Below are positions 1-12,500 of a stretch of 64,000 nt of DNA, in pieces. The DNA comes from Salvia splendens (Eukaryota; Streptophyta; Magnoliopsida; Lamiales; Lamiaceae), in NCBI RefSeq assembly GCF_004379255.2, contig NC_056040.1:2894257-2958256 (forward strand), given 5' to 3'. Numbering within the stretch: the first letter of the stretch is position 1; each line of letters begins with the position of its first letter. Below the pieces are notes generated by a model that had not been told where the DNA came from, ran no database searches, and worked only from the letters and a program-made list of their open reading frames with translations. Made by a program: the position numbers and the translations under genes.

Positions 1-1235
1 GAGTTTGTGTAAATTATTTGTGGTAACAAATCTGAGTGTTCATTGTAGGAATGTTATTTATGCGGATAAATTTATGTGTGGTTATGCTGTAAATCTTATT
101 GAATTACTTTAACAAAGTAGCCACTTAGAAGATGTTGATCTTTGGCAAATGCAATGCAAAAGAAATGGGAATTTCTATCCCATTCTCTGTGCTGAGGCAT
201 CTGCCTGTGTTTTCTCATTTCTGACCATTTAGTTCTTATTTTATGACAAAAAGTTTATTAAACATAAGTGGGAAGGCAGTTTTAGGCCAGAATATTAGTT
301 AAATGTAACATGTAATGAAGATGGTAGCTAAATGAATTGATAGAAAGAACATGTAACACAATTTGTTTAGGTGATAATTTGAGTTGTGTGTCATTTAATT
401 ACTGCACATGTTGGTCAGAAACATAGAAAAAGGAAAGAATAGAAGACAGTTTTAACAATTATAAACCCTACCTTAGTGACAATATTCATGGATGAATATA
501 ATATTGGCCAAATGATGCTGGTTCTGCCTAATAAGATCATCCAATCACTTTGTACTGGCAAAATGAAACTAGGAAAGGATCTAACCCAACACATTGTGAA
601 TTGTGAAGTGCTAGAGAAACTTTTCTAGTTATGAATCGGTTATAGAACCAATCTGTAATAATGTCGTATTGAAACTTTTCTTGCTAATGATGGTATGTAC
701 CTCTCAAATGGGAGCAAGAATATAGAGAAGAAGGCAAGAAGCTGATAGTAACACTCAAATCTGTCTGATTCAATGACCATCGTCTTTGTTTTTGGGTTTT
801 CTGGAATCAGGAATTACGCTAAGAGAGTGGTGTCGAGGAGACGACTCATGTTTTAAGAAAGATATTGGGAGATGTAATTTATGTGGAGATAGGTCCTACT
901 AGGGGTGGTAAGTGTTGGACAAGTATTGGTTTAGAGGTTTTGGGTTCCTCTAAAGACTAAACTCTAAAAGTGAAAGTTAGTGGTGAGTTTTTTGTAAATA
1001 TTGCATGTGAATGATGGAAAAGATATAAAGGGTTATGTCCTATACTGTAAACGCCACTGTCTTGGTGGACGGGCGAAAATGGCAATTAGACCACACTCCT
1101 TTTGGACAGAGGGAGTGGGAGTATTCTGTGAACTTGGTTTTTATTATGGCTACCAGATGTATGATTTATGGAGTATTTTTTGTGAGACCTTGTTCTTGGT
1201 ATGAAGAAATTAGTTTACCTTGATTTGTAATGCAG
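1..1235. other. Intronic or upstream sequence of the membrin gene
   Basis: AT-rich sequence before the first recognisable membrin exon. The N-terminal membrin exon, expected to encode the start Met and the first helix, was not found here and is presumably left of the window. The short ORFs at 1001-1223 have no recognisable content. This is most simply one intron that ends at the TGCAG acceptor at 1231-1235. Confidence 0.6.
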
Positions 1236-2582
1236 AAAGGTAGAACAAGTCAACGAGGAGGCTGAGTCATTCAGAGCTAGTCTGGATAAGTACACATCGA
1301 GGCATCAGAAACGAGTACAAGAAGCCCAAGAGAGAGCTGAATTATTTAGAAGACCTGTATTGCCTCTGTCTCAGTTTAATTTTTTTTTTTATGTTTGTTT
1401 GAGATATGGAAAGTTATATGTTTGAATGCTCCATTTGTTTCAGAGTGGAGATGCACATGTTCTCAGAATCTTTGATGAGGAGTCGCAAGCAGCGGAGTCA
1501 GTCCGTAGATCTTCTAGATTACTAGAGGACAGCTTTGCAACAGGTGTTGCTATACTTTCCAAGTATAGCGAACAAAGGGACCACTTAAAGGTAACCTCCC
1601 CCCCCCCCCCCCACACACTTGATGCAAAAGTATGAATCTGTCTTGTAAGTTTTGTGGTGCTATAATTTTGTAGATAAAACACTCTGTATGGCTAAAGAAC
1701 TTGCATAAAGTTACCCAATTTTAGAAAATCTAAAGTAAGTACAATTTAATGATACAGTATGTGATGATGCCGACTACCTGTACATATTCTTACATGAATT
1801 TTAATCCTTATGCAACCTACTGGAAATAGAATGAAAAAAGTTAAAGGATTAGTGTGGAAGTTACATAATCCTATTGTGATCTATCTCAATAGTAGTTAGT
1901 TGCTGAAAATTTTGACTTTATGTGGTCAAGCTGTTGCACTTATAGCAGTTCATTAGTGACAGATCGGACTTTAACCTTACTGGAATATTGCATTCTTGTA
2001 TAATGACCTGTAATTGAGTATCATATGTAAGGGTGTAACTGAATTGAGTCGAGTTGAGCACTAAAAACTAAAGATTGCTTGTTTACTATTAGCCTGAGCT
2101 TGAGCAAAAAAGCTGAAGAATGGCTTGGGATCCTGAACAAGCTTAATCCAACCAAAAAAACTTAAATTCATATATATTATATTTGAATATGGCTGAAAAC
2201 ATTATAACTTTGATTGCATAAAATAGGATGAATTTGATCTTTCTTTCGCATTATTTAGTAAGGAGTAGTATAATCGTTTAGATATGGCTCTCGAGATTAT
2301 AACAGTTGCCTCACAACCTCGCAAGCCATGTCTCACAAGGCGAAGTCATTAGAACAGTTATTTATTTATCTTCTTCTATTGAATCCAAGCTAACATTTTA
2401 TGGCTTTTCCATCGATGCAGAGAGCTCAAAGGAAAGCACTGGATGTTCTCAACACTTTGGGGCTATCAAACTCCCTTCTGAGGCTCATTGAGAGGCGGAG
2501 CCGATTTGACAAATGGATTAAGTATGCTGGCATGACTGTAACTATCATCATCGTTGTCATGTTCTGGAGGTGGACGAGATGA
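1236..2582 (+). CDS. MEMB11/MEMB12-like: Membrin-type Qb-SNARE, last three coding exons (5' part outside window)
   Basis: Golgi Qb-SNARE that acts in ER-Golgi and intra-Golgi membrane fusion. Exons are 1236-1356, 1444-1590 and 2421-2582. All have GT/AG borders and the frame stays open across the joins (the first base, 1236, completes a codon begun upstream). Exon 1236-1356 reads KVEQVNEEAESF and the coiled region up to AELFRRP. Exon 1444-1590 gives SGDAHVLRIFDEE and the SNARE-motif start, with SFATGVAILSKYSEQRDHLK. The last exon gives RAQRKALDVLNTLGLSNSLL, then a C-terminal membrane anchor (IKYAGMTVTIIIVVMFW) and ends WRWTR, as plant membrins do. A run of 14 C begins 8 bases after the donor at 1591. 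The protein is partial: about 60% of the usual 220-225 residues is visible. The assignment rests on strong resemblance to Arabidopsis membrins recalled from family knowledge. It is convergent with the Ca2+-ATPase gene. Confidence 0.92.
2034..2150. repeat. Possible fragment of a hAT-like MITE
   Basis: Within the last membrin intron. The stretch starts AGGGTGTAACTGAATTGAG and continues with gagtcgagttgagc and gagcttgagc motifs. This resembles the start and body of the hAT MITE at 12895-13321 (AGGGTTGTAAATGAACAGAG). No matching right end or target duplication was seen, so it is at best a truncated copy. Confidence 0.35.
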
Positions 2583-4057
2583 CTGAAATACTCTCATTCT
2601 GGCTCAACAAGTTAGTACCGGCATGTATACAGCCTTCTCGTACATATTTTTTGAATGCTCTTCTTACTATGAATTGAAAAATATAACTGAAAGCATTATT
2701 AGGCACAACGGTTTAATACAGATGAGGATTAAGATTTGTAATTAGTGTAAGAATTCTATCACCTCCTACTGTTAAGTCTTTTTAACTCTCTCATTCGCAT
2801 GTAAAAGAAGATAGTTTGACATTAAATCTCATGAAATTTGTTCTGTTTTCTGTTTTCTGGGAAATTAATACTAGTATAGTATTTCAAAGCACTTTTGCTA
2901 TTAAGTTTAGAAGCAAGCGAAAAAGTTTTTTCAAGAAACCAAGAAATGAAATAGCTGAGGTCTGATTATTTTCGGACTTGTTGGTTTATTCATATTAATT
3001 TAGATATAAGTCAACTTCATACGGATGCGTCTATTCTTGCGACATTGTTGTGTGATGCACTTTTTATGTTCTGTGTTGATAGAGTTGCATTCTTTTTTGT
3101 AATATTAACATAATAGAAACATTTCTATTCTTGACAAAAATTACAATTTTTCTAGTGTACTTTAATATCTTCCTGTCTCTTACTTTATTCTTATCTTCTA
3201 CTTTATTTTATCCACTTAACATATTACACCTCTAGTAATGTTTATTAATTTTCATTTATCTGTTTACCTACTCACTTGTCAATAGAAAGTAGTATCTCTG
3301 AGTTATCATGGTTACTGCATTTAATAATTATTGACAAAGCGTAAATAGATTTGGTCTTATTTTTAGGCATACCATATTGTCTAATATTTTGCTATTCCAA
3401 GTATTTCTCTTTTCGAATTAGTTAATTAAAGAATAGTCTCAAATTGATCTCGTACATTTACATGAAATTTTTTTTTAATCTTATACATTTGTACAAAAAA
3501 ATTTATTTGGTCCTGCATATTAATTGTGTTAGCTTCCAGTCTTAGACAATATATTTTGACCCGCGTTTAACTCCTTAGTCAAATGAAAACATTTTTGATC
3601 ATCAATTTTTTTGACAGAACCAATAAATATGAACTAAAACACATCATCTATGATGTGAAGCCAACACACTTTAACATTTACAATCAAAAGTTATTTGCAC
3701 AAATATTTGGAACCAAATTTGGACTTTTAGAAAACACAACACCTTCTCTCCTTCAAATAATGTTCAACAATTTCATTTTCCAAATCAACTAGTGATAATA
3801 AACATATGTGTTTCTAGATAATAAAACCCAATATACAAACGTTTGCCAAAAACACAATGTGGTGTAGGAATCAAATGGCTAATTTACAATAATATCCGGA
3901 AATAAGACTTTGTAAAGTGTCGAGGCATTAAAAGAATAATTCCAGTTAGGATGTGGAAACAGAAACTACCATACCATGAAACCAACTTCCTGTATGTTTT
4001 TGTTAGTGTTTCTCTTTTCTATGCAAATGTTAGCCTATACTGCCATAAACCCGAAAC
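2583..4057. other. Membrin 3' region and AT-rich spacer
   Basis: Contains the membrin 3' UTR after the stop at 2580-2582 and then AT-rich sequence. The 69-codon ORF at 3583-3792 is low-complexity with no domain signal. Nothing else was recognised. Confidence 0.5.
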
Positions 4058-4062
4058 CAAAT

Positions 4063-6453
4063 TGTAATACCCCGACTTTTTCTATCTTTTTAGTTATTCT
4101 TGAAGGGACGTCGTTTGTGTAGCCGAAAAAATTCCTTCAATTCTTTTGGAATAGCCAGTGTTTTTATTATTAAATTTGGGCTATGATCTTTTTCTTGATT
4201 TGCACGAAGCCCAATTCTTCGTCACCAACTTTTGGAAGTCCTTTTCAACTTCCTTTTGGGCCTAGAGCAATTATTCCTTTTAGCCCAATTTGAAATCCAT
4301 TTAATATGAGTTATTAATTTTCATCCCACTTTGAATATGCAAGAATTTAACGTGAGATTAGTCTCACTCAATTTCTGTTCCACAAAATCCGGTTTCTACT
4401 TCCCATATTCCATGAAATCGGTTTCTACACCTATATCTCCCATGATCTCACGTTCATCACTCCCAATCAGTCAATCAACATCTTTTTATTTTAACCAATT
4501 TCGCAATTATCACAATCCTTTTCACCACTTCCATAATTGTAAAGAAACAGAGAAAACGAGAGAGAGTTAGAAAAGAGAGAGGGGGCGGCGGTGGTGCAGT
4601 GTTGAGAAGCAGGCTGCGCAAGCTCCAGCAGTGAGGACGGCGGCGTGGTTCCGAACAGAGCGATAGCGGCGGAAGCAGCGCGAACCGGGGGAGATGTCTG
4701 ACCGAGGGCAGCGCTGCAGCGAAATTCGTCGCACAGCAGACACGGTGGCGGTGACTGCTCAGTGGCGGCGGCCAACGGACAGCAGCGGCTTAACAGCGAG
4801 CCGAACCAGTGAGGGTAGCGGCGATGGCTGCTCGGAACAGCGACAACAGCGACGGTGATGGCTGCTAGGTACATCAGCTGCGTCGTGACAGAGGACGGAC
4901 ACCCGGCGGCGAATTGAGGTCGGAGATGGCGGAGTGAGATACAACCATGGTTGTTGTTACAGAAAGCAACTCGGAGGGAGGCGATGGATTTGATGTCGCT
5001 CAATTTTGGGTTTCTGCATTTGGGGAAAATTGGGAAGGAAAAAGAAGATAGAACGATGGTGGAGAATGGAGTATGTGGTTTTTTTTCAAAAATTGATTGG
5101 GCTACTAATTGGGCTCACAAATTAAATTGAAGACTAATAGTTGGACTGGGAGAGTAAGGAAAAGAAATAAAGGTCTTGGGCTGATTTATTTGGTTTTGGA
5201 CCAACTAATTGCAGATTTAGAATTTTATTCCACCGGGGACTAGTGTGGCCGATGGAAATGGGAGTATATCTTGGGGCTGCTACTTTTTATACTATTGGTT
5301 CAAGTAATAGCATAAATGGAAGTGTTGGGTTGAGTTTTTTTTATTTAGTTGAGCCAGTTGTGAAGGAGAGGAAATCTTGGGCTGGAGAATTTTATATCAA
5401 GGATTTTGAATCGGCACGTGTTTTAAGTTAATTGGGCAAGCTGGATATGTGATGCGGGCTAAATTTATGAGTAACACGCGAGAATTTCCGAATTTTTTAA
5501 GAAAGATCGAAGGGTAAGATTTAGCATCACGTAGGATGCATGCTTTGTTTGAATTCAATTTATTTCTCCTAGGGTCTAATTTGTAGCATATTATGTTCTT
5601 TCAAAAGGGGATCATTTTTGGCATGCTATTTGAGAACGGAATGGAAAGACAAGTTGAGGAGTTAAACAATTGAGGTGTGCTTTCTTTTTAAATAAGGACT
5701 ATGTCCTAAGTATATTTATTTTTGCGAAATATATTTGTCATGTCATATTTTTGTGTTGCTATGGGACCTATCTGAAGTGGCTTTTGCCATGTATGGTTAA
5801 TCGAATTCGGGTCTGACTAGGGAGTGAGTCCCTATTCAGGCTAGTGTACACCCCGTAGATCGTGCGCTATCTCTCTGAGTTGGCCGGTCTAGTGGCTTGG
5901 AATGTGGCCACATTCATTGTCATGTATGTTCAGATATGGTATGGTGATGTAGAGGTTGATGTTGGTGAGATGTTTTAGTGACTCGGGCCCTTTCAAAGTT
6001 AAAACCCTGAGGTCACTCGTTAATGGCATGATAAATAATTTTTATAAAATATTTTCGGCATGAGTCCACTGAGTGCATCAAGTACACAGCCATGCATGTG
6101 TTTTCCCTATGTGCAGGTTGAGCGATAATGAGCGCGGTAAGTGTTGAGCAGAGCTGGTGAAGATTTGTGTTTGCTTTTAAGTGTTCCGAATATATTGTGT
6201 CTTCATACATAATATTATTTTTCTCTCGAATGCTTCCGCTAAATATTGTTTCTTTTGAGTTCGTGTACTATTGAGATATTTTCATTTGGAGTTGTTGATT
6301 GTTGAAATGATACTCTGATTTTATCCGAGCTATTCCCATTTGTTTCGAGCTATGGTCGAGTTGTGTTGTTTTCCCCTTTCTTCCCCGCTTCTTTAATCCT
6401 CCCCTAGTCGCGATCAACCGTGTTTTCTATCCTTAGAAAATGCGGGCGTGACA
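4063..6453 (+). mobile_element. Solo LTR of a Ty3/gypsy-type retrotransposon, 2391 bp
   Basis: Begins TGTAATACCCCG at 4063 and ends GGGCGTGACA at 6453, giving the TG...CA termini of an LTR. It is flanked by a perfect 5-bp target duplication CAAAT (4058-4062 and 6454-6458). Termini of the TGTAA(T/C)ACCCC ... GTGACA kind are typical of plant chromovirus (Del/Tekay-like) LTRs. No gag-pol and no second LTR are present, so this is a solo LTR left by LTR-LTR recombination. It contains an unusual GC-rich block at about 4575-4990 and AT-rich flanks. The + orientation is a guess from overall similarity to such LTRs (for example the TATGTGCAGGTTGAGCG stretch near 6110). It lies between convergent membrin and the Ca2+-ATPase gene, 48 bp past the stop codon of the latter. 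Confidence 0.88.
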
Positions 6454-6506
6454 CAAATCTTAACCTGCAAAAACAACAAACGGCGAAGATTAACCAACAA
6501 CCATCA

Positions 6507-9500
6507 TCAATACCTGGGAGGAAAGCAAGTTCTGTAAGTAAAATTACCATCATCAGCGTTTCCCTGTCTACGGATTTTCTTCGTAAAGAATTCAGCAATG
6601 GGCTTCTCGGGGATGGGAATTAGTTTTCCGATAGCAGCAAGAGGCCAGCTGGTGATTTTCCACAAACAAACCATATAAATATGACCGATTCTACACTATC
6701 GACTGATAGAAAAGAGAGAATCTGATAACTACAAACCTGATAATACCGAGAGCAATTGACACAAGCCACAGTTTCCAGCTCAGCCGAACAGTGGTGGCAA
6801 ACTTCCCCAGGAAAAAGATTATGATAACCTAGAAACGAAATGAGGAAATGCAAGGAGTTGCAAATGAATAAACTAGACAATACACATTAGCCATGGTGTA
6901 GATAATATATGAGTACCTGAAGCACTACTTCAAGGCCGATTATTCCCATGAACAGACGGTTTTTAGTGACACCTTTAAACACATTCACCTCATCTGGCTT
7001 TCGAGCGTTAAATTCATTGAATACCTATTGAGAAAGATGTAAAGAGATCACAGGCAAACACCAAAAAAGCTATGCATCCTCACATCACTCATGCAGCATG
7101 ATCAAGAGATTTATAGTAATCATTAATGTAGCTCTTACCTGACAGAAGACAAATGCGTTGAATATTAGTGTATTATTCACTCGGAAAGCGTGATCTTTGT
7201 CATCGTTCTGCAGATTCAAGATATCCCTTCCCCGGAAATTGAGGATTAAGAGCACAGTGACTTGATATAAAGCCTACAATTAGTGGGAAATAAAATGAGA
7301 CTATTCAGTCTCCGCTGTTAAAAGCAATTTCACAAGGTTATCTTAATACAAGACATACCTGTATTAACAAATTCCTCCACATGTAATTTGTTATAAGGGG
7401 TTCCCTAGAATACCAACAATTTCATTGTCAAAATATAATCAACAGTAATAGGAGCAGAAATTGATATCGAAGAAGATAATGAGCCAAATCATTTAACATA
7501 AGGAGAACAATAGTGGTAGCAATTATGGAAAGAGCATCAAATCTGTGAATGACTTGCAGAAATCTGACCTTCTACCAACAGGTGCTCTACGCATGAGATG
7601 ATCAGTAGGAGGCTCAGTGGCTAGCGCAAGTGCTCCTAATGTGTCCATGATAAGGTTCACCCAGAGAAGCTGAATACCCGAAAAAAGGAACCAATCTTTA
7701 TACAAGAATTATAGCAACTGGAGCATATCCCACACAGGAAAGAGAGAATACACACCTGAACAGCATTCAGTGGAACATTGCCAGCAGAAACTGCAGCAAC
7801 AACATTGATCATCAAAGCAGCAACATTAACCGTAAGTTGAAACTGTATGAATTTCTGAATGTTGGCGTAAACAGATCTTCCCCATCGGACAACCTACAGT
7901 GACAAAAGAGTAAGCTCTCCAGTATAAGTACAAAATTTCATGACCCGTGGCTATTTAGACTGTCAGAGGAAACTTACTACAGGCTCATTCCATTTTGCAT
8001 GATTTATATTCATATTATGTTAAGAAAAAATTCTAGATAATGCTGATTTGAAATGAATCATAAACAATTTCAATTAAATTTGAAGACCATCAAAACTTCA
8101 AAACATAAGACACTGGCAAGTGGCACCACTAAAAAACATCTGAGATTCAGAATTACAGCCAAAATTTCATGGAAAACTGAAAATCACATGGGCAAAGACC
8201 ATAACCACATTAATTAGAAGGTGAGCTCTCCAATAGAAGTACAAAAATTCAAACACGTCTCCATAGAGTTACCAGTGCATGAGACCAGCAAGGGGAAACT
8301 ATTAAATAACAAAAATTAGATAACTAACCTTCACAACAGAAGAAAAATTGTCATCCAATATAATGATATCTGAACTCTCCTTTGCAACTTCTGTGCCTTG
8401 GATACCCATTGCAAGACCAATATCAGCCTACACCATCATCAAATTGCAAATTTAATCATATTAGCTGTAGAAGCTCAATGACTGTAACACCACATCCCCA
8501 ATGTTTTTCTAGGAAAGTGGAAAAAAGCAAGTTCAGTTCAGATAACACTACTCTATTCCACAATAACATATTGCGCCAACTAATTCACAATTGATACAAT
8601 TCAAGAGATAGAAAAACCTACTTATTGAATCATAAGAGATTTTGGTATCTGGGAGAATATGGATTAAAACATGCAGGCATAAGTCATTGCCCTCTGCATC
8701 AACTATACATGATAAAGCCATTTCAAAACAAGTGAAGTACCAGACCTCATGTAGTGCAGGAGCATCGTTCGTACCATCTCCAGTAACAGCAACTACATGT
8801 CCCCTCTTTCTTAATGCTTGAACAAGCAGGAGTTTGTCATTTGGTGACGACCTTCCCATCACCTATGTGCAAAACGGTAACGCAAAATCATTATCACCCA
8901 CCAACTAGCTGAGTTACACACTAACTAAGAGATCAAGAGTCTGTCAAGCATCATTCCATACCGAAATCTTATCAGCAATATCTAATCTCTGTGATTCCGT
9001 AAGGGTGCGGAATGTCTTTCCTTCAATAATGTTAGGCTCAGTTGCATCTGTACCAGAGCTTAATATACCACACTCTAAGGCAATTGCTTTAGCTGTTTGA
9101 AGATTGTCACCAGTGACCATGCGCACCTAGAAAATCGATAGACCAAGAAACAAAATTACTGCATGATTAAGAAAAACAAAAGTGCCTGATGCCAAATAAA
9201 GAAAAAAAAAGTATATACACCCATTGCCTTGGAACCTACTTTTCAAAGTACAAATACATACTCAAATTTTATAATGGTTTTCATTAATCAGCCAAGAACA
9301 TTTTCAGACTTGGGAGGATGATTGGGTGGGTAAGAATTTTATACGAATGATATATTTGATTCTTTCACATAATTGTAAAATCACATTATCTTAAATTAAT
9401 ACATGTGAAATAATTACTTAGGTTTGGAATTGAAGGAATTTTATTTGTGGATATAGGAATATCATTTAGTATCTTCACATAACATTATCAATTTAGATTA

Positions 9501-12500
9501 ACATAGCATAGACCAGAAAACCTATATCTCCTAGTGGGCCAGAGGAAGTGAGGTAATAAATGCACATACCTTAACACCTGCATTAGTGCACAACTGGACA
9601 GCATCTTTTACACCTGGTCGGCAAGGATCCTACATCAAAAGTATTTTTACGCTCATTACCAATCATCACTCATTTGGGATCCACAATACATGAAACTGAG
9701 AAATCTGGCATATGCGATCCTAATAATTGTCAGGACACTCAACATTGATGTCAACCAGAATAAATTGTTGTAAAGAACCATATAATTTAAATATAGAAAG
9801 ATAGCACATTTTTTCTAGACTGCTAATTGCAAAAAATTGAGACAATGTTTATGACTGATAGAAAGCTTTTCATTCGTGATGCAAATGGGCATATAATTTC
9901 CAAAAAATACAAAAAAAAAGTGGAAGACAAATTAATTTCATAAAAAAGATACAAATATAACTTACAGAGAAACTTGTGAAAAATTAACATGCAATATTTA
10001 AGGCAGAAGTAGAAACAAGCACCTTGATACCGACAATGGCCAGCAAAATAAGGTCCGACTCAGGTAATTGCCAATTTTTTAGTTCTGCGGCAGCGGATGG
10101 AACACTCTTTACATCAAATGGCCTGTAGGCAATGGCCACACAACGCAAGCTCTCTACAGCCATATCTTCAATCGCTTTCTTATAAGATGATAACTACAGT
10201 TAAAACAAAAATGTCATTTCATAGCCAAAACCAAACTTACAACTATCCTAATATTTAAAAATATGCCTAGTATTGAATTATACTCTTAAAAAATTAACAA
10301 ATTCTTCATAAACAGCATAACATTAATAATTTAGCAGTACCAGAAAGAGAAGCTAGAAAAATTATTTCCCATACACACCTTATCTTCGTCAAGCGGCACC
10401 ACATGGTCATCCGTATCTATGTAACTTGTGCAGCACGCAAGTACTATTTCTGCAGCCCCTTTCCAGTGCACGTGAACTTCAGAATCAGACTGCCAAGGCA
10501 CCAGTATTCATTCACAAAAAAGAAAACTAAAGAAAGTCCATCCAGAATTCTTTGCAAGAAGGCAAGAGGGTACACAACCTAAAATACATCACCAAAGAAA
10601 AATTTTGAATTACCACTTTTAGTGCGACACCACCTCGCTTCTTCTCTGAGTTAAATGGAGAGGCATGAATAACAACTGAATCTGAACGAACAGAAAGAAA
10701 ATCCATTCCAAGCTGCAGTAAAACAAGAGAAATTAAATTGGCATATAGAGCAAGACACTGCTATAAGCCAAAAAAAGTTTTTGTTGCACTACATTTACTC
10801 CCCACTGCAGAATTGCCTTTTCAGTTGGTGATCCCGAAAGTTCCGGAGCTCCACCACCCTAACAAAAACCAGCTAAATCAGATTCCCCTAATATATCAAT
10901 GAGAAAAAAGGATAAAAAAGTAGAACTATCACAACATATACTTATAAGAGCCTATAAAGATGTAAGCAACTTTATCAAATGCTTATTTACTTTGTACTCC
11001 AGCTTCAAGTTTTCTAGAATAGTTCATCAATCAGAAGACTGATCTTAGATTGTCCACCCGAAATTCAATTAGAAAGTAATAAAAATGAAATATACCATGA
11101 AACACAGTAATTTCACATGTTGAGGCTTTATATGCATGACAAACACATATTTTGATAACAACAGTTTACACTTTACATAACACTGGAATTCACGAGTTCT
11201 GAACCAAAACTTGATAAGTAGAAAACCTACGAAATAAATGGTCAGAAAGTGAAAAAAACAGATTTCTTTTATGTCGTCAGAATCAATCATGCAATTCTAT
11301 GATGAGTTTTCCACCTAAGCAACATCTTTATTCCTATTCAGAAATTCAACGTAAATAAATAGAAGCAATCAGAAGAACACCCCCTAAAACATACTTCAGG
11401 CACAAATACGCTTCCAGTTGTGTTTTGTGCAATGCCCTCAATCAGTAGAGAGAGAACTTTAGAAGGGAGAAGTGATTTATTGTCAGGTGGATCAATTTTC
11501 TTTCCACATGCAGATACCTCCACCACAGTCATCTGTACAAGGATGATAAAAGATTATTGGATGGAAATTGAAATCTAATACCCAAGATTTCTACATTATC
11601 TGAATGCCAAAGCAACCAACAAATGCAGAACCAAAAGAAAACTAGAAGCACAAAAAAAAAAAAGAAAAATGATAAGCACCTCATTCAGAGTGAGGGTTCC
11701 AGTTTTATCACTGCAAATAGTAGTTGCAGAGCCCATTGTTTCACAGGCTGAAAGCCTCCTCACCTGCAGTTTAATTTATAATAAACTAACAGAAGATATT
11801 GCAATATATCTTAGAGAAGTGAACGCTTCTAGCACAAATGCATACCAATGCTTTATCAGCCATCATTTTCCTCATTGAATACGCAAGCCTGAAATGCATT
11901 TTCATATTAAAGATTCTAAGAAAACAAATGTGTGGTCTTACACCAATTGCAGTGTAAATAGTATCAATAAATTCATAAGAAGTTTACGTCCAGAAATAGA
12001 AGAGATAAAGGATATGTCACATTCAGCAAACTTTACGTTCAAACAAACAAGCACATAATGGGCAGAGATCAATGCAATAATTTTCATAATGACAAGGACA
12101 GGTGCTAATGAAGCGTAACAAATAAGCTTACGTGAGAGTGACAGCTAATGGAAGACCTTCTGGTACTGCAACAACTACAATAGTCACCTGGAGTTTAACT
12201 CGATTAATCAGCAATACAAATGAGCAGACAATAAATTTTTATCAAACATTATTGAAATGAATACATACTGCAACAGTGAATATCTTTACAAATCCATCTA
12301 TTGCATCACCAAGTTTTGTCTTCCCAGCTGTAAATTGGACTGTGCCATCAGGATCTTTCGTATGCCCAGTAAAAAATCTACTCAATAACAAAGTAATATA
12401 TAATTATGATTTAACTTCCCAAACTGAAAAAAAAAATCAGATACTGTATTAATAAGCAAATTACCTGGCCACAAGGACAATAAGAACAACAAGTGCTACT

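Noticed and set aside
4491..5003. 170-codon minus-strand ORF
   Set aside because: It lies in the GC-rich block of the solo LTR, has Ser/Pro/Ala-rich low-complexity sequence and crosses no known domain. Explained by base composition.
6620..6880. 86-codon minus-strand ORF
   Set aside because: It is an out-of-frame reading through the last two introns and exons of the Ca2+-ATPase gene.
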